NCBI RefSeq assembly: GCF_040605455.1
Contig: NZ_JBEXCV010000059.1
Location: forward strand, 1 to 48,227
Reading direction: 5' to 3'
DNA: 48,227 nucleotides
Origin: Embleya sp040605455
GTDB lineage: Bacteria > Actinomycetota > Actinomycetes > Streptomycetales > Streptomycetaceae
Positions 33,582 to 41,724 of the stretch are shown piece by piece. The notes beneath the pieces are model-generated. The model made no database searches. It was not told the origin of the DNA and worked only from the letters and a program-made list of their open reading frames with translations. A program made the translations under genes and the position numbers. Numbering within the stretch: position 1 is the first letter of the stretch; each line of letters opens with the position of its first letter.

Positions 33582-33595
33582 ATTATATGACGTCA
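33582..33595 (-). promoter_or_regulatory. Perfect TATAAT box adjoining a TGACGTCA palindrome
   Basis: On the minus strand TGACGTCA (33588-33595) is followed directly by TATAAT (33587-33582), about 40 bases before the ribbon-helix-helix start. An exact -10 box is rare in such GC-rich DNA. No good -35 box is visible at 17 bases, so an activator or repressor at the 8-base palindrome is plausible; the nearby ribbon-helix-helix protein is a candidate. The rest of the divergent gap 33596-33978 shows no clear signal. Confidence 0.5.
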
Positions 33596-33978
33596 CAAAT
33601 GCGCCATCCATATGTGCATCACGGTGCGCAAGTGTCGAGAAAGAAGCATCCGAGCCGCTGAAGGCTGGTAAATGCCAGGTCGGATCAGGCCGGATCGATC
33701 TTTGCGGCGAGGTGCACCGGCTGCGCCATGACGGCTTCCGGTTGTGCCACGGCGGCACATCGGCCGCGCCCGCCCACGCGCGACTCCGAGCGACGGCCGG
33801 TCCGCGGGTGCCGGGGCGGGGCCGGGCGGGTATGGGGGGCGGCTCGTGGCCGGCACGCCGATGCACGGCACCGGACGCTGCGGAGCCCGGCGGGGCATGG
33901 AGACACGCCCTAGAGTGATCATGACGGGGTGGCACGACGGGTGGCACGACGCGGTGTGCGGCGAGGGGGCTTGGGGAC

Positions 33979-34911
33979 GTGGCGATACGGGATCAACTGC
34001 GGGGCATCGGTGGGGCGGTGGGGGCCGCGGCGGCTTCGGGGCGTGCGGCCGTGGGAGGTCGGATCGGCGCCGGTCGGGCTCGGGTCGCGTCGGGGGACTG
34101 GGTGCACGGGACGTTGGACGCGCTGCCCGCGCCGGCCGCGCCCGCCGCCGTGGCCTGGGAGTTCTCGTTGGGTGCGCTGGTGTGTCGGCACCCGAAGGTG
34201 CCGGCGATCACCGCGCGACCGCTGCGGCTGCTCGACGGCCTGGGTGCGGTGCGGTTCGGCCCGGAGACGGTCGGCTTCGACGGGGAGGACATCCCGTGGG
34301 AGAAGGTAATCCGACTCACCCTGCACGACGCGTTCGCCTCGATGACCACGGCCGCACTCGACACCGAGGTGGACCGGATCCGCGATGTACTGCCGCCGTT
34401 GCCCGGCCGCAAGTGGGCGGTCACCAAGGTGGTGGAGGGCCTGCTCACGGTGGTCCTCGCGTCGCTGGAACAGGCCGACGACCGCCGCTTGGACAGTGCG
34501 GAGGTGGCCTGCGAGATCACCTACCGCGGCCTGCTCGGTCGGGAGAAGACGCTGCGCGCGAGCCTGTTCGCCACCGCCCTGCTGGCCCGGCAGACCGCCG
34601 TCGCGGACAGCCTGGTGGCCACCGCGCGCGCCCACGGCGTCGAGGTGATCGCGGCCGTGCCCGAAGGCGGCACCGGCGATGCGGCGGCGGCCGAGCGAAT
34701 CCGCGTCCTGCGGGCCCGGACCGACGGGGTCTCGGCCAAGCTGCGCGCCCAGCGCGAGCAGGCCGCGGAGATCGCCCCGCCCGTCGAGCCGACGGCGGCC
34801 GCGGGTAGCGCGCCGAACGCGACACCCGCTCCGGCCTCTCGCACAGCCGGCCCCCACGGCGCCGCCCACCCCAGCGACGCCACGGATCCCACCGACCCCT
34901 TCGCCTGCTGA
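33979..34911 (+). CDS. Hypothetical protein, 310 residues
   Basis: The N-terminal half is Ala/Gly-rich with a helical stretch (IRDQLRGIGGAVGAAAASGR). The centre has short strands (LGALVCRHPKVPAI, LDGLGAVRFGPETVGFDGED followed by IPWEKVIRLTLHDAF), a pattern reminiscent of PH-like/bacterial PH domains where a W/E/KVI strand follows DGEDIPW. The C-terminal 50 residues are Ala/Pro-rich and disordered. No signal peptide or membrane helix is convincing. GTG 33979 is used, with GGGGA immediately upstream. It diverges from the ribbon-helix-helix gene. I do not recognise the family; the PH-like reading is tentative. Confidence 0.65.
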   Translation: MAIRDQLRGIGGAVGAAAASGRAAVGGRIGAGRARVASGDWVHGTLDALPAPAAPAAVAWEFSLGALVCRHPKVPAITARPLRLLDGLGAVRFGPETVGFDGEDIPWEKVIRLTLHDAFASMTTAALDTEVDRIRDVLPPLPGRKWAVTKVVEGLLTVVLASLEQADDRRLDSAEVACEITYRGLLGREKTLRASLFATALLARQTAVADSLVATARAHGVEVIAAVPEGGTGDAAAAERIRVLRARTDGVSAKLRAQREQAAEIAPPVEPTAAAGSAPNATPAPASRTAGPHGAAHPSDATDPTDPFAC

Positions 34912-34956
34912 TCGACTCGGTGCGACCGGGCCGGCTCACCTCGCTCGACGGGACGG

Positions 34957-35463
34957 CTACGCGCGGGCTTCCATCCCATAGGGACGCAGGCCCCGGGCAC
35001 GGTAGTTGACGAGGGCATTGGAGTGGTCCTCGGAGGACGTGTGCAGCCAGACTCGGCGCACCGGCTCGGCGCTCGAGTAGGGGGCGGTGAGCCAGGCCTG
35101 GCGGAGCACCAGGGTCAGTGCGCAGCCGCCCAGGCCCTTGCCGACGTATTCGGGAAGCAGGCCGAACGTGGCCACCTCGACGTTCCCGCCGGGCTGCGGC
35201 TCCAGGTTGCCGATGCCCGCGGTCTCGCCGGCGTGCGTGATCAGCCAGGGTTGTAGCAACGGGTGCGCGGCGTGAAGTTCCGCCCATTCGTGCTCGGTTC
35301 GGGACGCGCTGCGCCACCCGTACGGTGCGCCGATTCGGGCCTGCAGGGCGTGCAACAGCGGCGTGGCCGGGTCGACGCGGCGCAGCGCGAGCGCCGGCAC
35401 GGGGCGGGACGGCCGGAGGTCGTCGAGCGAGGTCATCTCCAGGTACATCACGGTCTTACCCAT
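34957..35463 (-). CDS. GNAT acetyltransferase
   Basis: This 168-residue acetyltransferase shows VATFGLLPEYVGKGLGGCAL as motif A with the V/G-K-G-L-G-G acetyl-CoA loop, followed by VWLHTSSEDHSNALVNYRARGLRPY, the motif-B region with NALxxYxxxGL/F typical of GNATs. The N-terminal part (LEMTSLDDLRPSRPVPALAL) is a common start in an actinobacterial subfamily. The substrate is unknown. ATG 35463 is the first in frame; an internal ATG seven codons downstream is an alternative. It lies 45 bases past the convergent 310-residue gene. Confidence 0.88.
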   Translation of the reverse strand: MGKTVMYLEMTSLDDLRPSRPVPALALRRVDPATPLLHALQARIGAPYGWRSASRTEHEWAELHAAHPLLQPWLITHAGETAGIGNLEPQPGGNVEVATFGLLPEYVGKGLGGCALTLVLRQAWLTAPYSSAEPVRRVWLHTSSEDHSNALVNYRARGLRPYGMEARA

Positions 35464-35520
35464 CGCGCCAGGCTATCCCCGGCCACCGACACCCGGCCCG
35501 GGCCGGCGATCCCAACCTCG

Positions 35521-36169
35521 TCACGCCCCACGCGTCGTGCGGCGGACGGTGGGTCGGCTGCCTCGGGGGCCCCAGGGATCCTGTGCGTCGTACGTCGGTT
35601 GCCACAGGTTCAGGTAGGTCGGGCGGACGGATTCCGGCAGTTGGCCGAGGATGATCGCGGTACTCTCGGGGCTCGGGTGATCGAGCAGCCACGGCAGGTA
35701 GCGACACGTACCGGAGCCGATCCGTCGGCCGTGTTCGGCGCCGAAGCGGCGTATCTGCTCGGTGGTGACCACGGCGTCGATCAGTGGCAGTGCCTCGTCC
35801 TCCTCGTGCCCGAGATGCCCACGCAGCCCGCCGACCCGTCCGTCGAGCAGGTCACCGAGCCGCAGACCTCCCGTGTCGCGGTCGGCCGGCGCCGTGTCGA
35901 TGGCTTCCAACAGCGGGTCGAATGTGGCGTGTTCGGCCTCCATCACCGCAATCAGGCCCAGCTCGTCCGGCCGATCGGCCGGCGCCCGGCGCAACACCGG
36001 CCACAGCAGGTCGCCGGAACAGGTCCCACCCGGTGCCGACCCGCAGGATGTGCCACGGGTCGTCGTCCGTACGTGCGGCGACCCGGGCAAGTCGCTCCAG
36101 ATCGCGGCGCAGCGCGTCGTGGATCGCGAACATCATCGTCATGTCGTGTCGGAAGTCCTTGCCGCGCAC
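35521..36169 (-). pseudogene. Hemerythrin-like gene inactivated by a 32-bp deletion
   Basis: GTG 36169 (AGGAA upstream) starts MRGKDFRHDMTMMFAIHDAL, which aligns without gaps with the intact gene at 47421 up to GWDLF. At 36012/36013 the frame changes and continues as DLLWPVLRRA, EAEHATFDPLLEA and LGHEEDEALPLIDAV to TGA 35521. Relative to the paralogue, residues about 53-63 are gone, i.e. the HVHHSAE segment with iron-ligand histidines. A loss of 32 bases restores the reading exactly (649+32=681). GACCTG flanks the junction on both sides of TTCCGGC in the present sequence, consistent with deletion at a short direct repeat. Confidence 0.88.
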
Positions 36170-36298
36170 GGGATTCCTCGCTTGTCGAGCGTTGTCGTCG
36201 TAGGGACGAGCGGAGCGGGTGGAAGGTGGGCGAAGGTGCGGGACGGATCGTCCCTCCGGCGCCGCGACGAAACCGCCGCCGTGGTGCCGGCATCATCC

Positions 36299-36423
36299 TT
36301 CGTCCCGGGCTGGGAACCTTCATTCCGGGCCCGGAACGCTTCGTCCCGGGCCCGGAATCCCCCGTCCGGGCCGGGAACGTCCCTCCTTCCCGAGCCCGGG
36401 AGCCTTCGTCCCGGTGCCGAAGC
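36299..36423. repeat. Six imperfect 20-22-bp palindromic repeats
   Basis: Six tandem units of about 21 bases with the core TTCGTCCCGGGCCCGGAA occupy this interval. The two best copies (36319-36339 and 36340-36360) are near-perfect palindromes around GGGCCC. The spacing is close to two helical turns. It lies upstream of the hemerythrin-like pseudogene (minus strand) and 176 bases before the methyltransferase start (plus strand). Frames across it give low-complexity peptides only. Confidence 0.75.
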
Positions 36424-36598
36424 AGTCGGCTCGTGGACGGAACCTCCATCCCTTTGACGGACGCCGGCCCCTTGATGTGACCGCAGCGCTGCTTCCCCCG
36501 TTCCGTGGCCGGGCGCGTCGTCACCGGCAGGCACGCACCGCCGCTCGGACGGACGCGCGCCCTTGCGTTGTCGGTGGCCGGCGATAGAGTGCCCGGTC

Positions 36599-37276
36599 GT
36601 GATCGAACCCGACTTCTTACACGCCACCCGGGTGTCCTACGACGCCGTCGCCACCGAGTACACCGAACGCGCTCGGACCGAACTCGCGAACAAGCCACTG
36701 GAGCGGGCCCAACTCGCCGCCTTCGCCGAACTCGTGCGCTCGGTCGACCCCGGGACCGGACCCGTGGCAGACGTCGGGTGCGGGCCCGGTCGGATCACCG
36801 CGCACCTGCGCGATCTCGGGCTGGATGCCTTCGGGATCGACCTGTCGCCGGGGATGATCGCGGTGGCCCGCCGCGAGCACCCGGATCTGCGCTTCGAGGT
36901 CGGCTCGATGACGGACCTGGACCTTCCGGACGGCTCCCTTGCCGGTCTGGTGGCGTGGTACTCGATCATCCACGTCCCGATGGAGCAACTTCCCGGCGTG
37001 TTTGCCGAGTTCCATCGCGTTCTGGTCCCCGGCGGCCGACTCCTGCTCGCCTTCCAAGTCGGCGATGAACCGCTGCGGCTGACCGAGGCGTTCGGCCGAT
37101 CGGTTTCCCTCGACTTCCACCGCCGCCGACCGGAGCGGATCGCCGACCTGGTGACCGATGCGGGCCTGACCATGCATGCGCAGATGATCCGCGAGCCCGA
37201 CCCCGGCGAGAGCGTACGACCCGCGCAGCAGGCCTACCTGCTGGCCCGGAAGCCCTTGCCCGCGGAGGACGACTGA
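36599..37276 (+). CDS. Class I SAM-dependent methyltransferase
   Basis: The 225-residue protein has the ubiE/Methyltransf_11 layout: N-terminal helix VSYDAVATEYTERARTELAN, motif I VADVGCGPGRITAHLRDLGL (about residues 58-77), FGIDLSPGMIAVARREHP as strand 2, FEVGSMTDLDLPDGSLAGLV as motif II, and HRVLVPGGRLLLAFQVGDE. It methylates an unidentified small molecule. GTG 36599 is chosen since it directly precedes the first helix; an upstream frame start at 36563 has no support. It is followed by the 19-bp tandem array. Confidence 0.9.
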   Translation: MIEPDFLHATRVSYDAVATEYTERARTELANKPLERAQLAAFAELVRSVDPGTGPVADVGCGPGRITAHLRDLGLDAFGIDLSPGMIAVARREHPDLRFEVGSMTDLDLPDGSLAGLVAWYSIIHVPMEQLPGVFAEFHRVLVPGGRLLLAFQVGDEPLRLTEAFGRSVSLDFHRRRPERIADLVTDAGLTMHAQMIREPDPGESVRPAQQAYLLARKPLPAEDD

Positions 37277-37369
37277 CCTGATCCGCGGGCCGCGGGCCGG
37301 CCCGAACAGGGCGCGGGCGTCGGCCGGGCGTCGGCCGGGCGTCGGGTCGACGGACCCACGCGCCGCGCC

Positions 37370-37750
37370 GATCGGTGGTCGCGGATGGGGTCGGTGCTCG
37401 CCGGTCGGATCGGTGGCCGCTGACGAGATCGGTGCTCTCCGGTCGGATCAGGGCTTGCCCACGGGATCATCGCCCGCTGACGAGATCGGTGCTCACCGTT
37501 GGGTTTGGTGCCTGCGGATGGGATTGCTGCTTGCCGGCCGGTTCGGTGCTCGCCGACGCGATCGGTGCTCATCAACGGGATCAGCGCCCGCCAATCGGAT
37601 CGGTGCCCGCCGACGCGATCAGTGCTCGCCGACGGGTTCGGTGGCCGCCGATGGGACCAGCGCTCGCCGATGGGACCAGCGCTCGCGGATGGGATCAGTG
37701 CTTGCCGAACGGGTTCGGTGCCCGCCAGCGAGATCGACGCCCGCTCACCG
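37370..37750. repeat. 19-bp tandem repeat array, 20 units
   Basis: Twenty units of 19 bases with consensus GATCGGTGCTCGCCGACGG run head to tail. Units 1-18 start exactly every 19 bases (37370, 37389, 37408 ... 37693); one base is inserted before unit 19. Units differ from the consensus at roughly one to seven positions, so the array is old but its period has been kept. Because 19 is not divisible by three and all frames are open only through lack of stops, it is not a protein repeat. It lies between the methyltransferase and OsmC genes; the bases 37751-38064 show nothing further. Confidence 0.92.
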
Positions 37751-38064
37751 CGCAGGCGAATGCCTTCCACCGCCTCCGGCACCGGAACGCGAGCCGTTGC
37801 GCGGCCACTCCGCGCGGAGCGCCATCCACCCCCCTACGCCACCGGCGCTGTTGCGGGCGGCGAGTCGGTGACCCGGCCGAGGCGGTGGTGGTCCATCGCG
37901 CCGGCCCGGTCCGACACCGAACCGGTCGACCCCCCCGGGAGTGACAGCTGGTCGCCACTCGGGCGGCGGCGTCGAGGGGTGCGGTGACGCGTGCGGTCAT
38001 GGTCTGGACCGCGCGGTCACCGACGCCCTCGACGCCGTCCGTACCGCGGTCGGGTCGGCCGGGT

Positions 38065-38493
38065 TCAGCCCAGCGAAGCCGTCAGGGTGATCTCGGCGCC
38101 CGGCGAAAGCAGCCTGGAGATCGGACAGTTCTGCTTGGTGACGTCCGCGATCTTGAGGAACTCCGACTCGTCGATCCCGGCGGCCACGACGGCGGTCTCC
38201 AGGTCGATCCGGGTCACCGTCGGGGCACCCTCGACCTGGACCAGGTGCACCTTGGCCGTGGTGTCCACCGAGTTCGCCGGGAAACCCGCGTCGCCCAGGC
38301 CCTTGGCCAGGGCCATCGAGAAGCAGCCCGCGAGCGCCGCGCCGATCAACTCCTCCGGGTTGGTGCCCTCGCCTTCCTCGAACCGGGACTTGAACGAATA
38401 GGCACCCTCCAGACCGCCCTTGCCGGTGCGGATGGTGCCGGCACCATCGAGGATGGTGCCCTGCCACTGAGCCGTCGCGCTACGAATAGTCAT
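38065..38493 (-). CDS. OsmC-type peroxiredoxin
   Basis: The 142-residue protein has the OsmC/Ohr fold: SATAQWQGTILDGAGTIRTG at the start, TNPEELIGAALAGCFSMALA with the peroxidatic Cys57, and TKQNCPISRLLS with the resolving Cys123. It detoxifies organic hydroperoxides in the cytoplasm using thiol reductants. The NPEELIGAALAGC motif and length of about 140 are exactly those of the OsmC branch. ATG 38493 is the start. It is preceded by the exporter gene on the same strand, but a strong hairpin separates them, so it probably has its own promoter. Confidence 0.93.
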   Translation of the reverse strand: MTIRSATAQWQGTILDGAGTIRTGKGGLEGAYSFKSRFEEGEGTNPEELIGAALAGCFSMALAKGLGDAGFPANSVDTTAKVHLVQVEGAPTVTRIDLETAVVAAGIDESEFLKIADVTKQNCPISRLLSPGAEITLTASLG

Positions 38494-38617
38494 GGGCCGA
38501 TGCTAGTACCGGGACAAGGGCTCGATGGCCAGGCACGCGCGCGAGCCCCGAGTCGGGCATCGGGCATCGGCGCGGACCGGGACGTGCGACGCCGCCCCGG
38601 AACGGTTCCGGCGCGGC

Positions 38618-38639
38618 GCCGGCGGTGTCGACCGCCGGC
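38618..38639 (-). terminator. Hairpin downstream of the exporter gene
   Basis: A perfect 9-base stem GCCGGCGGT / ACCGCCGGC with loop GTCG lies about 70 bases after the exporter's stop on the minus strand and before the OsmC gene. Confidence 0.55.
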
Positions 38640-38707
38640 CCCACTTCCGGCTCTCGACCTGCGAGGTCTGCGACGACTGCTACGACCCGCTACGCCCGCG
38701 CGGACCG

Positions 38708-40252
38708 CTATGCCTGCGCGTCGTCCGCCGCCGGTGTCCCGAGGTCGAATCGGATCTCCGGCGTGGCGGCCTGCTCCGTACCGGCGTTCGCCACCGCCTC
38801 GGCGGAGCTCATCGAGCCCTTGCCCTTCGGCATCAGCAGTACCGCGAACAGCAGGGCGACCACGCCCAGGCACGCGGCGGACAGGAACGCGTCGTGGTTG
38901 ACCGCCAGTTGCGCCTCGCGGATCCGGTGCCCGTTGTCTCCGGCCGCGGCCATGTCGTCGGCGAAGCCGCTGTACGCAATGGTCGCGACCACCGCCAGGC
39001 CCAGCGCGCCGCCCGCCTCCTGGCTGGTGTTGATCAGGCCGGCGCCCAGGCCCGCCTCTTCCTCGCCGATCCCGACGAACGCGGCGATCTGAAGGGTCAC
39101 GAAGCACATGCCGCAGCCGAGGCCGAGCGCGATGAACGCGGGCAACACGTCCACCGGGTAGCTGCCGTCGACCGGTGCACGCCACAGCAGCAACAGCCCC
39201 ACGGTGGTGATCGCCAGGCCCACGATGAGCACCGGCCGGGCGGCCACCTTGGTGATCAGCTCGGACGCGACACCCGCACCGATGGCCACACATACCGCGA
39301 GTGGCACGTATGCGAAGCCCGCCCTCAGCGGCGTGTACTCGTACACCTGCTGCATGAACAGGCTCGCGAAGAAGAACATCGCGCCGAACATGCCGAACAC
39401 CAGGATCGCGGAGAGGTTCGCGGTGCGCATCGTGGCCAACCGGAAGACCCGCAGCGGCAGGATCGGCGACGCGGCCCGCGCCTCGATCACCACGAAGGCG
39501 GTCAGCAGGACGAATACACAGCTCAGGCTCACGATGGTGCGGGTGGTGGCCCAGCCGACCGTGGTTGCCTCGCCCAGGGTGAAGATCAGCAACAACAGGC
39601 CGCTGGTCAAGGTGATCGCGCCGGCCAGGTCGAACGGCCGACCGCGCTCCTCGGCCACGCTCTCCGGCAACACGCGCGGTGCGAGTACGGCCACGCCCAG
39701 GCCGATCGGCACGTTGATCCAGAAGATCCACTCCCACCCGGGCCCGTCGGCCAGCACGCCGCCCAGGATCACCCCCAGGATCGACGCGATGCCGGCCAGC
39801 GAACCCCAGATGCCCAGCGCCTTGTTGCGTTCGGCGCCCTCGGCGAAGGTGTTGGTGAGGATGGACAGTGCGGCGGGCGCGATCATCGAGGAGCCGAGGC
39901 CCTGGAAGCCGCGCGCGGTGATCAGCATGGTGCCGTTCTGCGCGAGACCTGAGGCCAGCGAGGCAAGCGCGAATACCACGAAGCCCGCCTGGAGCAGGCG
40001 GCGGCGCCCGAATGTGTCCGCGAGTCGGCCGCCGAGCAGGAGGAAGCCGCCGAGCACGGTGCCGTACGCGGTGACGATGTAGTTCTGGCTGACCTCGGAC
40101 ATGTCCAGGCCGTCCTTGATCGACGGCAGCGCCAGGTTCACGATCGACACGTCGAGGAACACCATGAACTGGCCCAGGCACAGGAAAGCCAGAATCGCCC
40201 CGGTGCCGACGCCGGGTCCTGATCGGCTCGGGGCCGAGTCGGTGGCAGACAT
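38708..40252 (-). CDS. DHA2-family MFS multidrug exporter (14 TM)
   Basis: This 514-residue membrane protein has 14 predicted helices. FMVFLDVSIVNLALPSIKDG (helix 1, D1 motif with LDxTIVNVALP signature), GGRLADTFGRRRLLQAGF (motif A) and GSSMIAPAALSILTNTF with the later GVILGGVLADGPGWEWIFWI (motif C and WRWIFxIN) are diagnostic of EmrB/QacA drug:H+ antiporters. ATG 40252 follows AGGAG. It is divergent from the sigma-factor gene and has an ECF41-like promoter 246 bases upstream, so it is probably a target of that sigma factor. The C-terminal tail is cytoplasmic and acidic. Confidence 0.93.
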   Translation of the reverse strand: MSATDSAPSRSGPGVGTGAILAFLCLGQFMVFLDVSIVNLALPSIKDGLDMSEVSQNYIVTAYGTVLGGFLLLGGRLADTFGRRRLLQAGFVVFALASLASGLAQNGTMLITARGFQGLGSSMIAPAALSILTNTFAEGAERNKALGIWGSLAGIASILGVILGGVLADGPGWEWIFWINVPIGLGVAVLAPRVLPESVAEERGRPFDLAGAITLTSGLLLLIFTLGEATTVGWATTRTIVSLSCVFVLLTAFVVIEARAASPILPLRVFRLATMRTANLSAILVFGMFGAMFFFASLFMQQVYEYTPLRAGFAYVPLAVCVAIGAGVASELITKVAARPVLIVGLAITTVGLLLLWRAPVDGSYPVDVLPAFIALGLGCGMCFVTLQIAAFVGIGEEEAGLGAGLINTSQEAGGALGLAVVATIAYSGFADDMAAAGDNGHRIREAQLAVNHDAFLSAACLGVVALLFAVLLMPKGKGSMSSAEAVANAGTEQAATPEIRFDLGTPAADDAQA

Positions 40253-40497
40253 CACTAGTCTCCTAAGCCATGCGGGATCGGGCGAGCGAGGGACCGGGCG
40301 CCTGACCGATCGCGCTGTCGGGGCCCCGAGTTCGCTCGTCTTCTGTTTTTGGTCTTCGGTGTCCGAGAGCGGCCTCGGCGTCGCCGGACACCACCGGGCC
40401 GAGCGTCGTGCCCGGGTGGCTGCCGAACCGGCGGGTCGTACCGTCCGCACCGGTTCCGCCCCCGGCCGGAGCGGCCGAGTTCGTTCGTCACCGCATT

Positions 40498-40524
40498 GAC
40501 GGATCCCGGCGAACGAATGTGACC
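40498..40524 (-). promoter_or_regulatory. ECF41-like promoter towards the exporter gene
   Basis: On the minus strand GGTCACA (40524-40518), 16 bases, then CGTC (40501-40498) match the TGTCACA-N16-CGTC element known for ECF41 sigma factors at 10 of 11 positions. The leader to the exporter start would be about 240 bases. Confidence 0.6.
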
Positions 40525-40636
40525 GCCGGCCCGCACCGATTTCCTCGACGTGGTCGCCCACCCACGGCCTCGACGCGAAAGCGCCCCGCGTGCCCGCCGC
40601 CCCGTGCCGGGCCGAAGCCCCGCGCCGGCCACGCAG

Positions 40637-40663
40637 TGTCACATCGTCGGTGGCGCTTACGTC
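40637..40663 (+). promoter_or_regulatory. ECF41-like autoregulatory promoter
   Basis: TGTCACA (40637-40643), a 16-base spacer and CGTC (40660-40663) match the ECF41 consensus exactly. It lies about 49 bases before the start of the sigma-factor gene, the position expected for autoregulation. Confidence 0.75.
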
Positions 40664-40711
40664 AGGGAACCGAGGGTCGCGCCAACGACCGAGACGCGAC
40701 CAGAGGATGGG

Positions 40712-41605
40712 ATGAAGCCGATGAACGAGCACGACTTTCTGGCGGAACGCTTCGAGGCGCACCGCAGCCACCTGCTCGCCGTGGCCTACCGGATGCTCGG
40801 CTCGCTGACCGAGGCGGACGACGCCCTGCAGGAGACCTGGCTCAAACTCAGCCGCTCCGACCCGGACGAGGTGGACAATCTGGCCGGCTGGCTGACCACC
40901 GTGGTCGGCCGGGTCTGCCTGGACATGCTGCGCTCGCGCCGTTCCCGCGGCGAGGAGCCGCTGGACGCGCAGGTGCACGTCCCCGACCCGATCATCGCCG
41001 GCATGCCCGACGCCGACCCCGAGCACGCGATACTCCTGGCCGACTCGGTCGGCCTGGCGCTCCTGGTGGTGCTGGAGACGCTCGCGCCCGCCGAGCGGCT
41101 GGCCTTCGTACTGCACGACCTGTTCGCGGTGCCGTTCGACGAGATCGCGCCGATCGTGGACCGTACGCCGGCCGCGGCTCGGCAACTCGCCAGCCGCGCG
41201 CGCCGACGCGTCCAGGGAGCCGCGCCCTCCCCCGACGGCGACCTGGCCGTGCAGCGCGAGGTGGTCGACGCGTTCCTGACCGCCGCCCGCGGCGGCGACT
41301 TCGACGCGCTGGTCGCGGTGCTCGACCCGGACGTGGTCGCCCGCGCCGACGGTGGCGCGCTGCGTCCGAGCGGTGTGGTCCGAGGCGCGGAGCAAGTGGC
41401 CGGACAGGCGCTCACCTTCGCGCGGTTCGCCGCGGTGGCCCGACCCGCGCTCGTCAACGGCATGGCCGGCATCGTGTCGGTCGCCGGCGGACAACCGATG
41501 TCGGTGCTGGCCTTCACGATCGTGCACCGCCGGATCGTCACCATCGACATCCTGGCCGACCCGCAACGCCTGAGCCGGCTCGACCTGACGGTGCTCGCGA
41601 GCTGA
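40712..41605 (+). CDS. sigJ: SigJ/ECF41-type RNA polymerase sigma factor with SnoaL-like tail
   Basis: The 297-residue protein has region 2 (FEAHRSHLLAVAYRMLGSLT then EADDALQETWLKL) and region 4 (LAPAERLAFVLHDLFAVPFD and PAAARQLASRARRRV), followed by a SnoaL-like C-terminal domain from about residue 180 (VVDAFLTAARGGDFDALVAV, then LDPDVVARADGGALR) that modulates activity in place of an anti-sigma factor. The ECF41 linker motif WLPEP is not seen (HVPDPIIAGMPDADPE stands there) and DGGGK appears as DGGAL. ATG 40712 follows GAGG; a second ATG three codons later is possible. The usual neighbour, a carboxymuconolactone decarboxylase-like gene, is missing; an exporter stands there instead. Confidence 0.92.
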   Translation: MKPMNEHDFLAERFEAHRSHLLAVAYRMLGSLTEADDALQETWLKLSRSDPDEVDNLAGWLTTVVGRVCLDMLRSRRSRGEEPLDAQVHVPDPIIAGMPDADPEHAILLADSVGLALLVVLETLAPAERLAFVLHDLFAVPFDEIAPIVDRTPAAARQLASRARRRVQGAAPSPDGDLAVQREVVDAFLTAARGGDFDALVAVLDPDVVARADGGALRPSGVVRGAEQVAGQALTFARFAAVARPALVNGMAGIVSVAGGQPMSVLAFTIVHRRIVTIDILADPQRLSRLDLTVLAS

Positions 41606-41724
41606 CCGTCCGTGCCCGTCCGTGCCCGGGCCGGGTCCGCCGCCCCGGACCCGGCCGCACCGGCCCAACTCGCCCCGCCGGTTGGGAAGATCGATTACCG
41701 GGCCGGCTGGGTACGTACTGCGGC

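Noticed and set aside
37375..37944. Repeat-containing open frames across the 19-bp array in several frames and both strands
   Set aside because: A 19-bp unit rotates through all frames, so apparent peptide repeats are a by-product of the tandem array; there is no ribosome site or conserved start.
38708..41668. A 986-codon open frame that would fuse sequence before the exporter to it
   Set aside because: The part before ATG 40252 is antisense to the sigma-factor gene and Arg/Gly-rich; the exporter begins at 40252 with its own ribosome site AGGAG.
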